The notes: generated by a model not told the origin, from the sequence alone. DNA of 35,131 nucleotides from Gammaproteobacteria bacterium (GCA_963575715.1 CAUYTW010000144.1:1-35131), one strand, 5' to 3'; counted from the stretch's first letter, positions 7,426-14,876 are shown. A program made the numbers and translations.

Positions 7426-7754
7426 TGCGACCCGGTTCCTTCTGGGGGAAGCACTTCGGTGGTGCCAAACCAGCTCAACAGTCCATAAAGACCGAGCGTT
7501 TCCCGTACCGCGACGCTCATTCCCGCGATACGCAATGCCACCTGCCGACGAATCGATTCACGATGCAACAGTAGCAGCAACTGTACCCCGCTCGTATCCA
7601 GATCAGATACGCCAGAAAGGTTTAATACTAATTCTCGACTATTCGCCAGCGGCTCTAATAATGGAGCCTTGAGCGCCATCGCGGTATAAATATTCATTTC
7701 TTGTTCAATCTGGAGGGTACAGCGACGTCCCTGCCAGTGGGTATTGATGCTCAT
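7395..7754 (-). CDS. STAS-domain protein (anti-sigma factor antagonist type)
   Basis: A 119-residue single STAS domain, similar to SpoIIAA-type antagonists. The motif SGVSDLDTSGVQLLLLLHRE carries Ser 55 at the position that is phosphorylated in the family. These proteins switch partners by serine phosphorylation; the kinase and phosphatase are not visible here, although a Ser/Thr kinase is encoded in the same run at 9301-11589. Single STAS proteins next to cheA occur in many chemotaxis operons. The ATG is part of a leader element and sits six bases after GGAG. The last dozen residues (GSQDSCHQARKG) are encoded within the next leader element and are probably not part of the fold. Confidence 0.85.
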   Translation of the reverse strand: MSINTHWQGRRCTLQIEQEMNIYTAMALKAPLLEPLANSRELVLNLSGVSDLDTSGVQLLLLLHRESIRRQVALRIAGMSVAVRETLGLYGLLSWFGTTEVLPPEGTGSQDSCHQARKG

Positions 7755-7830
7755 CAGTATCTCCGAAAAACTACAGCCTTCAGGGCGTTGAGGCAGGATT
7801 GGAGACGATTTTAGAAATAACCGTCACGGA
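7752..7830 (-). promoter_or_regulatory. Hairpin leader element HL-2 (STAS gene leader)
   Basis: A shorter copy. GUCUCC (7806-7801) can pair with GGAGAU (7764-7759, with one G-U pair), and upstream GACGGTT/AATCGTC forms a second stem with a G-U pair. GGAGAUACUGAUG supplies the ribosome binding site and start codon of the STAS gene. The inner hairpin is CCT-containing and less regular than in HL-1. Confidence 0.7.
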
Positions 7831-7841
7831 ACACACAACGT

Positions 7842-8504
7842 TCAATTATCCTGGCTATCAGCTCGTAGGGTTGGCCAGGCGGCACGCAAATAGACCATCA
7901 TTGACCACAAAGTCAGGAAAACCGCCAGGTAGAGCAACACCAATCCCAGATCCCAAATCGCAATGCCAAGAATAGGCTCATGATAGAGAAGCAAAACCAG
8001 GGAAATCATTTGCATGGCGGTTTTGAATTTACCGATGCCCGAAACCTTGACCCTGGTTCGCTCTCCTATTCCTGCCATCCACTCACGCAAGGCAGAAATA
8101 GTAATCTCTCTACCGATAATAACGGCGGCAGGCACCGCAACAAACGGGGTGGGGTGATATTCGAGGATAAGCACCAACGCCACGGCCACCATGAGTTTAT
8201 CGGCCACCGGGTCGAGAAAGGCACCGAAAGCTGATACCTGAGCCAAACGCCGAGCCAGGTAACCATCTAGCCAGTCAGTAAGCGCTCCCAGGGTAAATAG
8301 CGCGGATCCAAGGGCATGGGCCTTGGGAAATGGCAAATAATAGACAACCATCAACGCAGGAATAAAGGCGATTCTTATCCATGTCAAAATAATTGGAATA
8401 TTAACCTTGGCACGCATGGTAGACGGTAATCGGGGTTGAATGGCGAACCCTGGCTGTTTCCGTGGTGGCGATATAGTCGTCATCGTAATCACACTTGGTT
8501 CCAC
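7842..8504 (-). CDS. pgsA: CDP-diacylglycerol-glycerol-3-phosphate 3-phosphatidyltransferase
   Basis: A 220-residue membrane enzyme that makes phosphatidylglycerolphosphate, the committed step to phosphatidylglycerol and cardiolipin. The CDP-alcohol phosphotransferase signature is complete: DWLDGYLARRLAQVSAFGAFLDPVADK, seen here as DGYLAR, then G eight residues on, and the two aspartates of FLDPVADK. The first half has NIPIILTWIRIAFIP, the usual N-terminus. Several hydrophobic segments span the inner membrane. The chosen start is a GTG with AAGG about eight bases upstream; in-frame ATGs at 8483 and 8417 are alternatives, and the last would give 191 residues, closer to the usual 180-190. It lies among chemotaxis genes with no evident link to them. 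Confidence 0.92.
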   Translation of the reverse strand: MEPSVITMTTISPPRKQPGFAIQPRLPSTMRAKVNIPIILTWIRIAFIPALMVVYYLPFPKAHALGSALFTLGALTDWLDGYLARRLAQVSAFGAFLDPVADKLMVAVALVLILEYHPTPFVAVPAAVIIGREITISALREWMAGIGERTRVKVSGIGKFKTAMQMISLVLLLYHEPILGIAIWDLGLVLLYLAVFLTLWSMMVYLRAAWPTLRADSQDN

Positions 8505-8779
8505 ACGTTCAACCTTTTGGCATTAGTTACCAACGATTAACTTCCTTATTTATCGCGGCGTTGGTTTTTTATTTTCCGACTTGTCGGACACAGACAGTGA
8601 TCAAGATTTTCGGTAGCTTGACAATTTCTTCCATGCACATAAAAGATACGAAATAACGATCAACCGCATTCTGGCTAATTAGGAATACCGCCCGGAATTC
8701 GTGACCAACGCACTTTAATTGTGCTTAATCCTGGCAACCAGAACAAATTACCCGTGCGAAAATAACTGGCAACCACACG
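8505..8779. other. Intergenic region, nothing recognised
   Basis: Between pgsA and the tnpB relic. There is a short TTCCGACTTGTCGGA hairpin near 8573-8587. I see no gene or clear promoter. Confidence 0.4.
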
Positions 8780-9117
8780 CTAGTATATTTGAAAACGAAT
8801 CACTTGCGCGGATTGCCATTTTTTGTACTTGGGATGTTTTGCAAAAGAATTAGCGAAGGCTTTATCCAGATCGGCAATACTTGCGACAAAACGGTGGCCG
8901 GGACTTTCGTCAACCAGGAATACCTCTCCAATTTTTCAGTCAGGTCAATTCTTAGTGAAAAATCCACACCAATAACACGCTCGTCGATCTCTTGATAGAG
9001 GAAGAAGCGCCAGAAAAGGCACGCATTCCAAACCCAGCGGGCGGCACCGAAAAATTGAGCCAGCAGGAGAAGTTGAATGGCAGCTGGATAAAATCGCAGA
9101 CGATAAGAGCATTCCAT
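8780..9117 (-). pseudogene. tnpB: Truncated and frameshifted tnpB (IS200/IS605 family) relic
   Basis: The first reading frame gives YRLRFYP, LAQFFGAARWVWNACLF and LTEKLERYSWLTKVPATVLSQ, the N-terminal layout of TnpB. Near 8875-8880 the frame shifts by one or two bases, after which the next frame continues ADLDKAFANSFAKHPKYKKW and QVIRFQ, again typical of TnpB. It then stops at 8780. Only about 110 of the usual 350-400 residues remain, so the RuvC nuclease and zinc finger are gone. No tnpA is nearby. TnpB is an RNA-guided nuclease encoded in IS200/IS605 elements. The relic shows that such elements were once active in this genome, which may have left some of the hairpin repeats. Confidence 0.8.
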
Positions 9118-9300
9118 AGCGTTATTTTAACATGCAGTGCCGGTATTGCGATGGCGTTACCGAAATACGGGTACCCGATGCAGCGCGCACCATACGGAAC
9201 GGACGCGGCGGACAATCACCAATATCTGCCCCGAAATCCTCTACTCCGCTACGCAACCGGACGAGGGGTGTCCCTGTCTCGCTGCGATGAACAGGACTTA

Positions 9301-11589
9301 TCATCCCGCGATCAACCGTTGCCACCGCTGGCGCCAATCTTCCTTTACTGGACGAATGAACCACGAGACAGGAATTGTCAAAGATCCCCCATTGGTGTTC
9401 AGAATCATCGTCACGCGCTGAGTACCAACATGGTTATCTAGCGGCTTCAAGGTCAGAGCCAATTTCACCAGGTTACCATCGAAAGCGTAACGATCCAGAG
9501 TCAACCCCCGATCCAGCTCAAGCAGCCGGGCGTTACCGTAAAGATAGCCACGACCGGTATTACGAATCGTTAGGGTTCGCGTGCGTACCATACCCGGAGA
9601 CATCACTCCAAAATTTATGCTATTGGGTTCAGTCACGGGTCGGGGATCCTGTAAAGATGAATCAAGGATATGGAGCACTTCCTCAAGTTTGGCTTCCCAG
9701 GATAAATCAGGAGCAAGTAAGGCATGATCCAGAGGAGTAGGATCGAGTAACCGTCTGGATCCCACCAACCAGGCACGAATCCAGCCTTCCTCAAGCAACA
9801 TTCGTCCGAGTCGGGTATCCTCCGGGGAGCGATCCACCAGCCGCGCCAGTGCTGCGGGTTCAATCACCACAACACCTCGAAATGAAAAGGGCAGCGTCGG
9901 ACAATGGGACCAAAATAAATAGCGGGTTCCCAAAGTTGGCGTTGCTCCGTAGCGGTAGCGCAAATCCCGCACCAAATCGAGTTCCTGCTTCCAACCCGGA
10001 GGCGAGGCAGCACGGAGCCATTCTTCGTAACGTCCATCATAGAGTGGACCGGCACAGGCCACGCTGGCCTCGACGACCCCCAGGCGTGCGACTAAGGCAC
10101 ACCATCCGCCGGGGCGATCCATTCGTACTCCGCCGATCTCCAGGCCGCGTGTTGGATCTAGATTTCTCAGTAGGGCAAAGGCGATCAGTCCGCGTGGGCT
10201 GCCGCGACCAAGCCGTCGCCGCAACTCCCGTAGCCGCTCCAACAGTTCAGGAGTGCGTTCGCCCGCTTTTCTTCCGATTTCGACCCAGGCATCAAGCGAT
10301 TCATCAAGGAAACTGCGTTCCAGAGCATCCTGAAGATCTTGCTCTCTCTCGCTACGCGTTAGTAATACTACTAATTGCCGGAGGTCATAGGCTTGCCATG
10401 TATCCGCCTGAGTTTCCTGCGTATGAGTCAATGAGCGTAGCACCAGGGGTGCGCCGGGATCGAGGAGATAACGCAGCCGGATCACCGCACGCCTGGGGCG
10501 CGTGGCGTATTCCTTTTCCAGGTTTTCAATGCGGTCGGCAAGCGTCGCATCTCCCTGGTCAAAGACCCAGCGGCGAATGTCACCACGGAGTAAGTGGTGA
10601 GCGGCATCAAAAAAATCCAGGGCGGCGGCGAGTTCGCGTGGGATACAGGCTGCTGGCCAACCTGGATAAGGTCGCCGCACACCATTTTCCCCAATGATTA
10701 CTGGTAATAACGGTTCTTCGCCGCGCAGCCATGCCTGAACCTCAGCATAGCCCCAGCGTAGCGTCGGATTATGAATCGTGAGGCCCCGTGCCAGGTGGGC
10801 CAGTGCTGGAGGTAGTCCATCCGGTAGGGAAAGCCGTCCGCGTAAATGAGCGACCAGAATGTCATTGGGTGAGCAGCCCTGGAACGGCGAGTAACCAAGA
10901 AAGGCATGAAGCACGGTAATCCCGAGACTGTAATAATCGCTCTTAGGCCCAACTTCATGGTGGTCAAGCAACTCAGGGGCGGCGAAATCCAGGGTCAGGC
11001 GATCCGCTGAGGTAGTGACCCGCGCTGTGTCACCTAGATCCAGGTAGGAACTGATGCCGAAATCCCCAATCAGCAATTCGTGCCGCGCGGCATCACGAAA
11101 GAACAAATTGGTTGGTTTGATATCGCGGTGGATGATGCCCTGACGGTGACAATATTCTAGGCCCTCGATCACTCCTTCCAAATAGCAGCGCAGGTCTTGC
11201 TCTGGAAGGGGCATGACATTGGCTAGGGTTCCGCCAGCGCAGTATTCCGCAACCTCGTAGAAACGTTCCCTCCATTGGCCAATAGTCAGCAGGCAAAGAA
11301 CATGAGGATGGCGCACACCCTGAAGCTGCGCGATTACTTCCTCCTTTGGACGCGCCTGACAGCGGTAAATCTTTACGGCCACTTCCGTTGCACTGTGTTC
11401 GTCATGGCAGCGAAAAACTTCCGCCTCGCCGCTGATGCTTCCCAATGGCCCTTCCAGCACCCGATAGCGATCTGCGACCAACATTCCGCCCTGGGAAACG
11501 TGGTCATTGGATGAAATTGAAATAGTAGACGGATAACGCGCAGTTACCGCTGCTCCCTCGTGCGAATAGCGGAGGGTGACCGGCGTCAT
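9301..11589 (-). CDS. Large Ser/Thr protein kinase with C-terminal beta-sandwich, in the flagellar gene run
   Basis: A 762-residue protein. The kinase domain spans about residues 41-290 and looks active: a glycine-rich loop region at 47-57, Lys 73 in VAVKIY, HRDIKPTN with Asp 156, DFG at 176-178 and AAPE at 203-206. Residues 300-660 have no domain I can name and hold no membrane segment. The last 100 residues (INFGVMSPGMVRTRTLTIRN...) look like an immunoglobulin-type beta-sandwich. The protein is therefore cytoplasmic. It lies 139 bases after fliH on the same strand, where gammaproteobacteria usually have fliI. Targets are unknown; flagellar proteins or the STAS protein at 7395 are possible. 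The ATG is given by GGAGACACTGATG (11599-11587), the same start motif as in the leader elements. Confidence 0.85.
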   Translation of the reverse strand: MTPVTLRYSHEGAAVTARYPSTISISSNDHVSQGGMLVADRYRVLEGPLGSISGEAEVFRCHDEHSATEVAVKIYRCQARPKEEVIAQLQGVRHPHVLCLLTIGQWRERFYEVAEYCAGGTLANVMPLPEQDLRCYLEGVIEGLEYCHRQGIIHRDIKPTNLFFRDAARHELLIGDFGISSYLDLGDTARVTTSADRLTLDFAAPELLDHHEVGPKSDYYSLGITVLHAFLGYSPFQGCSPNDILVAHLRGRLSLPDGLPPALAHLARGLTIHNPTLRWGYAEVQAWLRGEEPLLPVIIGENGVRRPYPGWPAACIPRELAAALDFFDAAHHLLRGDIRRWVFDQGDATLADRIENLEKEYATRPRRAVIRLRYLLDPGAPLVLRSLTHTQETQADTWQAYDLRQLVVLLTRSEREQDLQDALERSFLDESLDAWVEIGRKAGERTPELLERLRELRRRLGRGSPRGLIAFALLRNLDPTRGLEIGGVRMDRPGGWCALVARLGVVEASVACAGPLYDGRYEEWLRAASPPGWKQELDLVRDLRYRYGATPTLGTRYLFWSHCPTLPFSFRGVVVIEPAALARLVDRSPEDTRLGRMLLEEGWIRAWLVGSRRLLDPTPLDHALLAPDLSWEAKLEEVLHILDSSLQDPRPVTEPNSINFGVMSPGMVRTRTLTIRNTGRGYLYGNARLLELDRGLTLDRYAFDGNLVKLALTLKPLDNHVGTQRVTMILNTNGGSLTIPVSWFIRPVKEDWRQRWQRLIAG

Positions 11590-11599
11590 CAGTGTCTCC

Positions 11600-11728
11600 A
11601 GTGTCTGTCATTCTGCGCGCCGTTGCAGAACGCAGAATCTTTAATGTAGATAGGTTATTCTGCGACTACGTTTCGCTGCGTGCAGAATGATTTAAGTTAT
11701 TTTTCAACTGTGTAACTCCTACCTAACT
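11600..11728 (-). promoter_or_regulatory. Kinase leader: paired hairpins and a dispersed TAGGAGTTA motif
   Basis: Two hairpins stand in tandem: ATTCTGCG/CGCAGAAT (11610-11617 and 11631-11638) and ATTCTGC/GCAGAAT (11657-11663 and 11682-11688). On the minus strand, TAGGAGTTACACAGTTGAAA (11722-11699 region) matches the block TAGGAGTTATGCAGTTGAAA at 28155-28133, so it is a dispersed motif and possibly an end of a mobile element. These sit between the stop of fliH and the start of the kinase gene and may act as attenuator or processing sites. Confidence 0.5.
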
Positions 11729-12832
11729 TCAAAAACCCCTAGATCCCGCAGGGTCGAAAAATTCTTGACTGTCTTCCTTTCCCAGCAAACGAGCAACGAC
11801 ACGATTAATACGGTGTTCAACGGTGGCATCAATCTGGGAAGTATCGGTTTCCACCCGACAGCCACCCCGGGTGATGGTGGCGTCTTCCTCAATGCGTATT
11901 TCGTTCGTACCCTCTTTTTTTCCCAGCGCGACTCGTACCAATGGAACATCATCAGGATGGAGAAAGATGCGTAAATTACGCCGTGCGGTGGGCAGGCTCG
12001 CCAGAGCCTCACGCACCACTGGAATGATTTCACCAGCACCAATCCGTAATTCACGACGCACAATTTGACGCGCTACCGCCACGACTAAGGCGACGAGTTG
12101 TTCCTCGACTTCGGAATCCAGATTCGCCAAAGGTTGATCCAGCAGTGTCAGAAATTGGCCTAATTGGTTAAGCTTGGCTTGTACCTCAGCGTCGCCCTTG
12201 GCCAAACCATCGCGCCGACCTTCCTCGACTCCTTGCGCCAAACCATCGCGCCGACCTTCCTCGATCCCTTGCGCCAAACCATCGCGCCGACCTTCTTCGA
12301 TTCCTTGCGCCAAACCATCGCGCTTGCCGTCCTTAAATCCTTGATCCAAACCAGTACGCCGCCCTTCTTCGATCCCCTGGGCCAGGCCATCGCGTTGGCC
12401 TTGTTCTATCCCCTGCTCCATTCCTTGCTCGATTCCTTGCTTGATTCCCGTTGTCGTCCCTTCCTCGATCCCTTGCTTGAACCCTTCTTCATGACCTTTG
12501 ATTAATCCCTCACGATAGCCTTCCTCTATTCCCTTGGTTATCCCTTCTTGGCGACCACGTTCAAAACCTTCTGCATATGCCTCGCGTGAGATGGTTTCGA
12601 TTGCGTCCACGGTTGGCAGCTTGGCAGCAGGATCAGGCCGCGCCACCGTTTCTTTCTTGCGTCCAGGCTGAATAATCGATTGGGGCTGGGATAACGGCAA
12701 AGCTGTGGCCGGGACAAAAGCTGGTTGCGGTTCTGGAACCTGAGAAGAGGGCCAGAAAGAATCATCCATGACCGGAGGTTTCCAGCGACGGAGGGTCGTG
12801 TCCAGTTCTTCTTTAGCGATCACCCTAGACAT
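11729..12832 (-). CDS. fliH: Flagellar export apparatus protein FliH with expanded glycine repeats
   Basis: A 367-residue FliH, which binds the export ATPase FliI and links it to the rotor and export gate. The N-terminal 80 residues are proline- and glutamine-rich. Residues about 84-206 form a run of G-x-x-x-G repeats (EGFERGRQEGITKG...), known for FliH but far longer here than in E. coli. The repeats end in 12-residue units (GIEEGRRDGLAQ) from a 36-base tandem array. The folded C-terminal part (LVVAVARQIVRRELRIG...) is the FliH/YscL domain. The first ATG overlaps the end of fliG by eight bases, which suggests coupled translation. The partner ATPase FliI is not in this window; the next gene is a protein kinase. 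Confidence 0.9.
   Translation of the reverse strand: MSRVIAKEELDTTLRRWKPPVMDDSFWPSSQVPEPQPAFVPATALPLSQPQSIIQPGRKKETVARPDPAAKLPTVDAIETISREAYAEGFERGRQEGITKGIEEGYREGLIKGHEEGFKQGIEEGTTTGIKQGIEQGMEQGIEQGQRDGLAQGIEEGRRTGLDQGFKDGKRDGLAQGIEEGRRDGLAQGIEEGRRDGLAQGVEEGRRDGLAKGDAEVQAKLNQLGQFLTLLDQPLANLDSEVEEQLVALVVAVARQIVRRELRIGAGEIIPVVREALASLPTARRNLRIFLHPDDVPLVRVALGKKEGTNEIRIEEDATITRGGCRVETDTSQIDATVEHRINRVVARLLGKEDSQEFFDPAGSRGF
12195..12420 (-). repeat. 36-base tandem repeat in fliH
   Basis: About six consecutive 36-base units, each coding 12 residues of the type GIEEGRRDGLAQ. Read on the plus strand, the first three units (starting near 12200) share GCCAAACCATCGCGCCGACC exactly and differ by only a few bases in the rest, showing recent copying; the last three have diverged. 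It is coding sequence and not a CRISPR array, since there are no spacers. Confidence 0.85.
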
Positions 12833-13856
12833 ACTGTTCAGAACCTCCGCTCAGGCTGATTTCACCAGCATCGGCCATGCGCCTGGCTATCGATAAAATT
12901 TCCTTCTGGGCAACTTCTACCTCGGAGATTTTGACCGGTCCCTTGGAATCCAGATCATCCTTAAGCATTTCGGCGGCACGCTTAGACATATTTTTGAAAA
13001 ATTTCTCCTTCATGGCCTCATCGGAACCTTTGATGGCAAGCAACAGGGTTTCTGAGGGAACCTCGCGCAACAATGCCTGGATACCACGATCCTCGACATC
13101 CAGCAGATTCTCGAAGACAAACATGAGATCCTGAATACGTGAGGCCATTTCTGAATCGACCTCGTGAATATTTTCCATAATTTGCGACTCCATGGTCGAG
13201 TCTAAGAAATTAAGAATGCTGGCCGTAGTCTTGATTCCACCAAGACCGGAGGATTTAACTGCGGTCTTACCACTAAATTGTCTCTCCATAATGTCGTTGA
13301 GTTCCTGAAGAGCAATTGGATTAATCCCTTCAAGGGTGGCGATACGCAATAAAATATCAGGACGAACTCGTTCAGGAAGAATAGAAAGTACCTCAGCTGC
13401 CTGGTCGGGTTCCAGATAAGCCAGGACAATTGCAATAATTTGTGGATGTTCGAGGCGAATGACATCAGCCACGGCGCGCGGCTCCATCCATTTCAATGTA
13501 TCCAGGCCCTTGGTGCTGGCTCCCAACAAAATGAGATCGAGGATATTCTTTGCCTTTTCTTCGCCAACCGCCTTGACAATTACGTTACGGATATAACTAT
13601 CCGAATTTACCCCGAGTGCGGTTTGATCTTGTGCGCTGTTGACAAAATCACTTAACACGCTTTGAACCGTTTCCCGAGAAACATGGGGCACACTCGCCAT
13701 GGCAATACCTACTTTCTGGACCTCCTTTGGCCCTAGACCACGCATGACCACTGCGGCATCATCTTCTCCCAGGGCGAGGAGAAGAATTGCAGCCCGCTCA
13801 ACCCCGGAGAGTGCTTTGGATGTTGGAGCCAGGGCAATATCGGTTGATTCAGTCAT
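12825..13856 (-). CDS. fliG: Flagellar rotor/switch protein FliG
   Basis: A 343-residue FliG of normal length. FliG forms the rotor ring between the MS ring (FliF) and FliM, and its C-terminal domain receives torque from the stator. Three domains can be followed: the N-terminal FliF-binding domain (SGVERAAILLLALGEDDAAVVMRGL), the middle domain with RLEHPQIIAIVLAYL at about residue 134 (the EHPQ motif that binds FliM), and the C-terminal domain ending EVEVAQKEILSIARRMADAGEI. The ATG overlaps the stop of a 13-residue upstream reading frame (ATGA), which suggests translational coupling. The end overlaps fliH. Confidence 0.95.
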   Translation of the reverse strand: MTESTDIALAPTSKALSGVERAAILLLALGEDDAAVVMRGLGPKEVQKVGIAMASVPHVSRETVQSVLSDFVNSAQDQTALGVNSDSYIRNVIVKAVGEEKAKNILDLILLGASTKGLDTLKWMEPRAVADVIRLEHPQIIAIVLAYLEPDQAAEVLSILPERVRPDILLRIATLEGINPIALQELNDIMERQFSGKTAVKSSGLGGIKTTASILNFLDSTMESQIMENIHEVDSEMASRIQDLMFVFENLLDVEDRGIQALLREVPSETLLLAIKGSDEAMKEKFFKNMSKRAAEMLKDDLDSKGPVKISEVEVAQKEILSIARRMADAGEISLSGGSEQYV

Positions 13857-13894
13857 CCAGCATTTGCGGCGCGGAAACCTCTGGCTTCAGCCAT
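13853..13894 (-). CDS. Upstream reading frame MAEARGFRAANAG before fliG
   Basis: A 13-codon frame within the leader element. GGAGGA lies 15 bases upstream of its ATG, though GGAGGA is paired to UCCUCC in the local hairpin. The stop TGA overlaps the fliG ATG as ATGA. The same start and first nine residues (MAEARGFRA) are coded in the leader of motB at 32884, where the frame stays open into motB. Shared peptide sequence may simply reflect the repeat's DNA; there is no proof that it is translated. Confidence 0.4.
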   Translation of the reverse strand: MAEARGFRAANAG

Positions 13895-13983
13895 GGGGAG
13901 GAAGCGCCGTCCTCCTTAATTTTTTGACGTTGAAGTGAACAGTTGTTGGTCTTTCACGGCGGTAGCCAGGCCTAGTGACGGAA
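13854..13983 (-). promoter_or_regulatory. Hairpin leader element HL-3 (fliG leader)
   Basis: The second subtype of the family. The outer stem CGGCGC (13909-13904) with GCGCCG (13872-13867) encloses the inner TGGC/GCCA hairpin (13893-13882). A competing hairpin pairs GGAGGA (13915-13910) with UCCUCC (13902-13897) and uses CGGCGC as its loop, so both cannot form at once. GAAAGACC and a block like GCCTAGTGACGG (13981 region) match the 5' parts of HL-1, HL-5 and HL-6. It fills the gap between the disordered-protein gene and fliG. Confidence 0.75.
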
Positions 13984-14012
13984 AAAACTGTTGGCTTTTA
14001 CCGTGGGATGAT

Positions 14013-14810
14013 TTATGGACTATTTACCCACAAATTGAGTAAATCGGAGGCTACTTTTGGTTCTTCCTTAATTAGATAACGAATATATTTCATGTATAAA
14101 TTATACTCTGGAGATGGTTCTTCCTTTTTTAAGTTTGGAAAAATATCGGCAATTTTATTTTTTGCAAGAGCAGCATTTTTGCCATCATTAGAATTTTCCG
14201 TCGTGACGGATGAAGTGACTGGTGAAATTGCATTTCGAGAGGCATTTTCCAACGAGCCGCCAGGTAAAATGGTTTTTTCAGTGCCTTCATCCAGCGCAGC
14301 AGGTTTAGGTAAGGAAGAATCATGTCCTGGTGGCGGAAGAGCAGCAATTTCTGTTTTATTAGGGTCTGAGGATGATTTTATTGTAGCAATTTCAGTTTTA
14401 TTATTCTTTTCCTGGGCAATTATTGTTGCAGAAGCAGCCATTTTTTCATTTTCCGCTGTTGTGCCGGATTTCTGAGAAACAGCAGTAACTGATTTTAGCT
14501 TTTCATTCGCTGACAATGGCTTTACTTTGGGCGCGGATGGGTTCAATCTTTCGGTTTTAGACAATAATCGTTGTGGAGCAATAGCAGCCATTTGATTAGA
14601 CAAGCCACTATCTCCTCTTCTGTTTGGAGAAACTCCAAACGGATTATTTTTTTCCGTCCTGGAAACTTGATTAGTTGAAAAAAAAGAACTTGTTTTGTTG
14701 CTTGCCGTCTTGGCGTTCAACTTTTCAGGAATTGAATTTCCGGAAGAAAACAAGTCTGTTTTTTTTTCGGGCGCAATAACCGATTTTTTTTGCTCGTGCA
14801 TAATCATCAA
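14013..14810 (-). CDS. Disordered protein with a FliF-like FliG-binding tail
   Basis: A 265-residue protein placed between fliF and fliG. Residues 1-230 are rich in Ser, Thr, Asn, Lys and Ala with no membrane segment and no recognisable fold, so this part is probably disordered; a short repeat NKTEIA occurs twice near residues 137-155. The last 23 residues contain IRYLIKEEPKVASDLLNLWV (243-262), which matches IRYLIREEPKMVSEILKDWI at 660-679 of FliF in this window. In FliF that C-terminal segment is the one that binds the N-terminal domain of FliG. The DNA is also similar here (14052-14084 compared with 14958-14990), so it probably arose by copying the end of fliF. I infer that it binds FliG. 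It is not a gene I can name. Confidence 0.8.
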   Translation of the reverse strand: MMIMHEQKKSVIAPEKKTDLFSSGNSIPEKLNAKTASNKTSSFFSTNQVSRTEKNNPFGVSPNRRGDSGLSNQMAAIAPQRLLSKTERLNPSAPKVKPLSANEKLKSVTAVSQKSGTTAENEKMAASATIIAQEKNNKTEIATIKSSSDPNKTEIAALPPPGHDSSLPKPAALDEGTEKTILPGGSLENASRNAISPVTSSVTTENSNDGKNAALAKNKIADIFPNLKKEEPSPEYNLYMKYIRYLIKEEPKVASDLLNLWVNSP

Positions 14811-14876
14811 TCAATTATGAAGGTGGACGCCTGACGAAACAAGAATCACAGCTACTATTATTAAAATATTAAAAAA

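Noticed and set aside
8992-9441. Plus-strand open frame of 149 codons
   Set aside because: It lies antisense to the tnpB relic and the end of the kinase gene, has no recognisable domain, and its composition follows the antisense frame.
9849-10697. Plus-strand open frame of 282 codons
   Set aside because: It lies wholly within the kinase gene on the opposite strand. Its Arg/Pro/His-rich product has no known family.
12195-12420. Regular repeats as a CRISPR array
   Set aside because: The units are directly adjacent with no spacers, and they code for the glycine repeats of FliH in frame.
12164-12505. Plus-strand open frame with repeated QTIAPTFLDSLR-like units
   Set aside because: It is the antisense shadow of the tandem repeat in fliH and has no family match or start signal.
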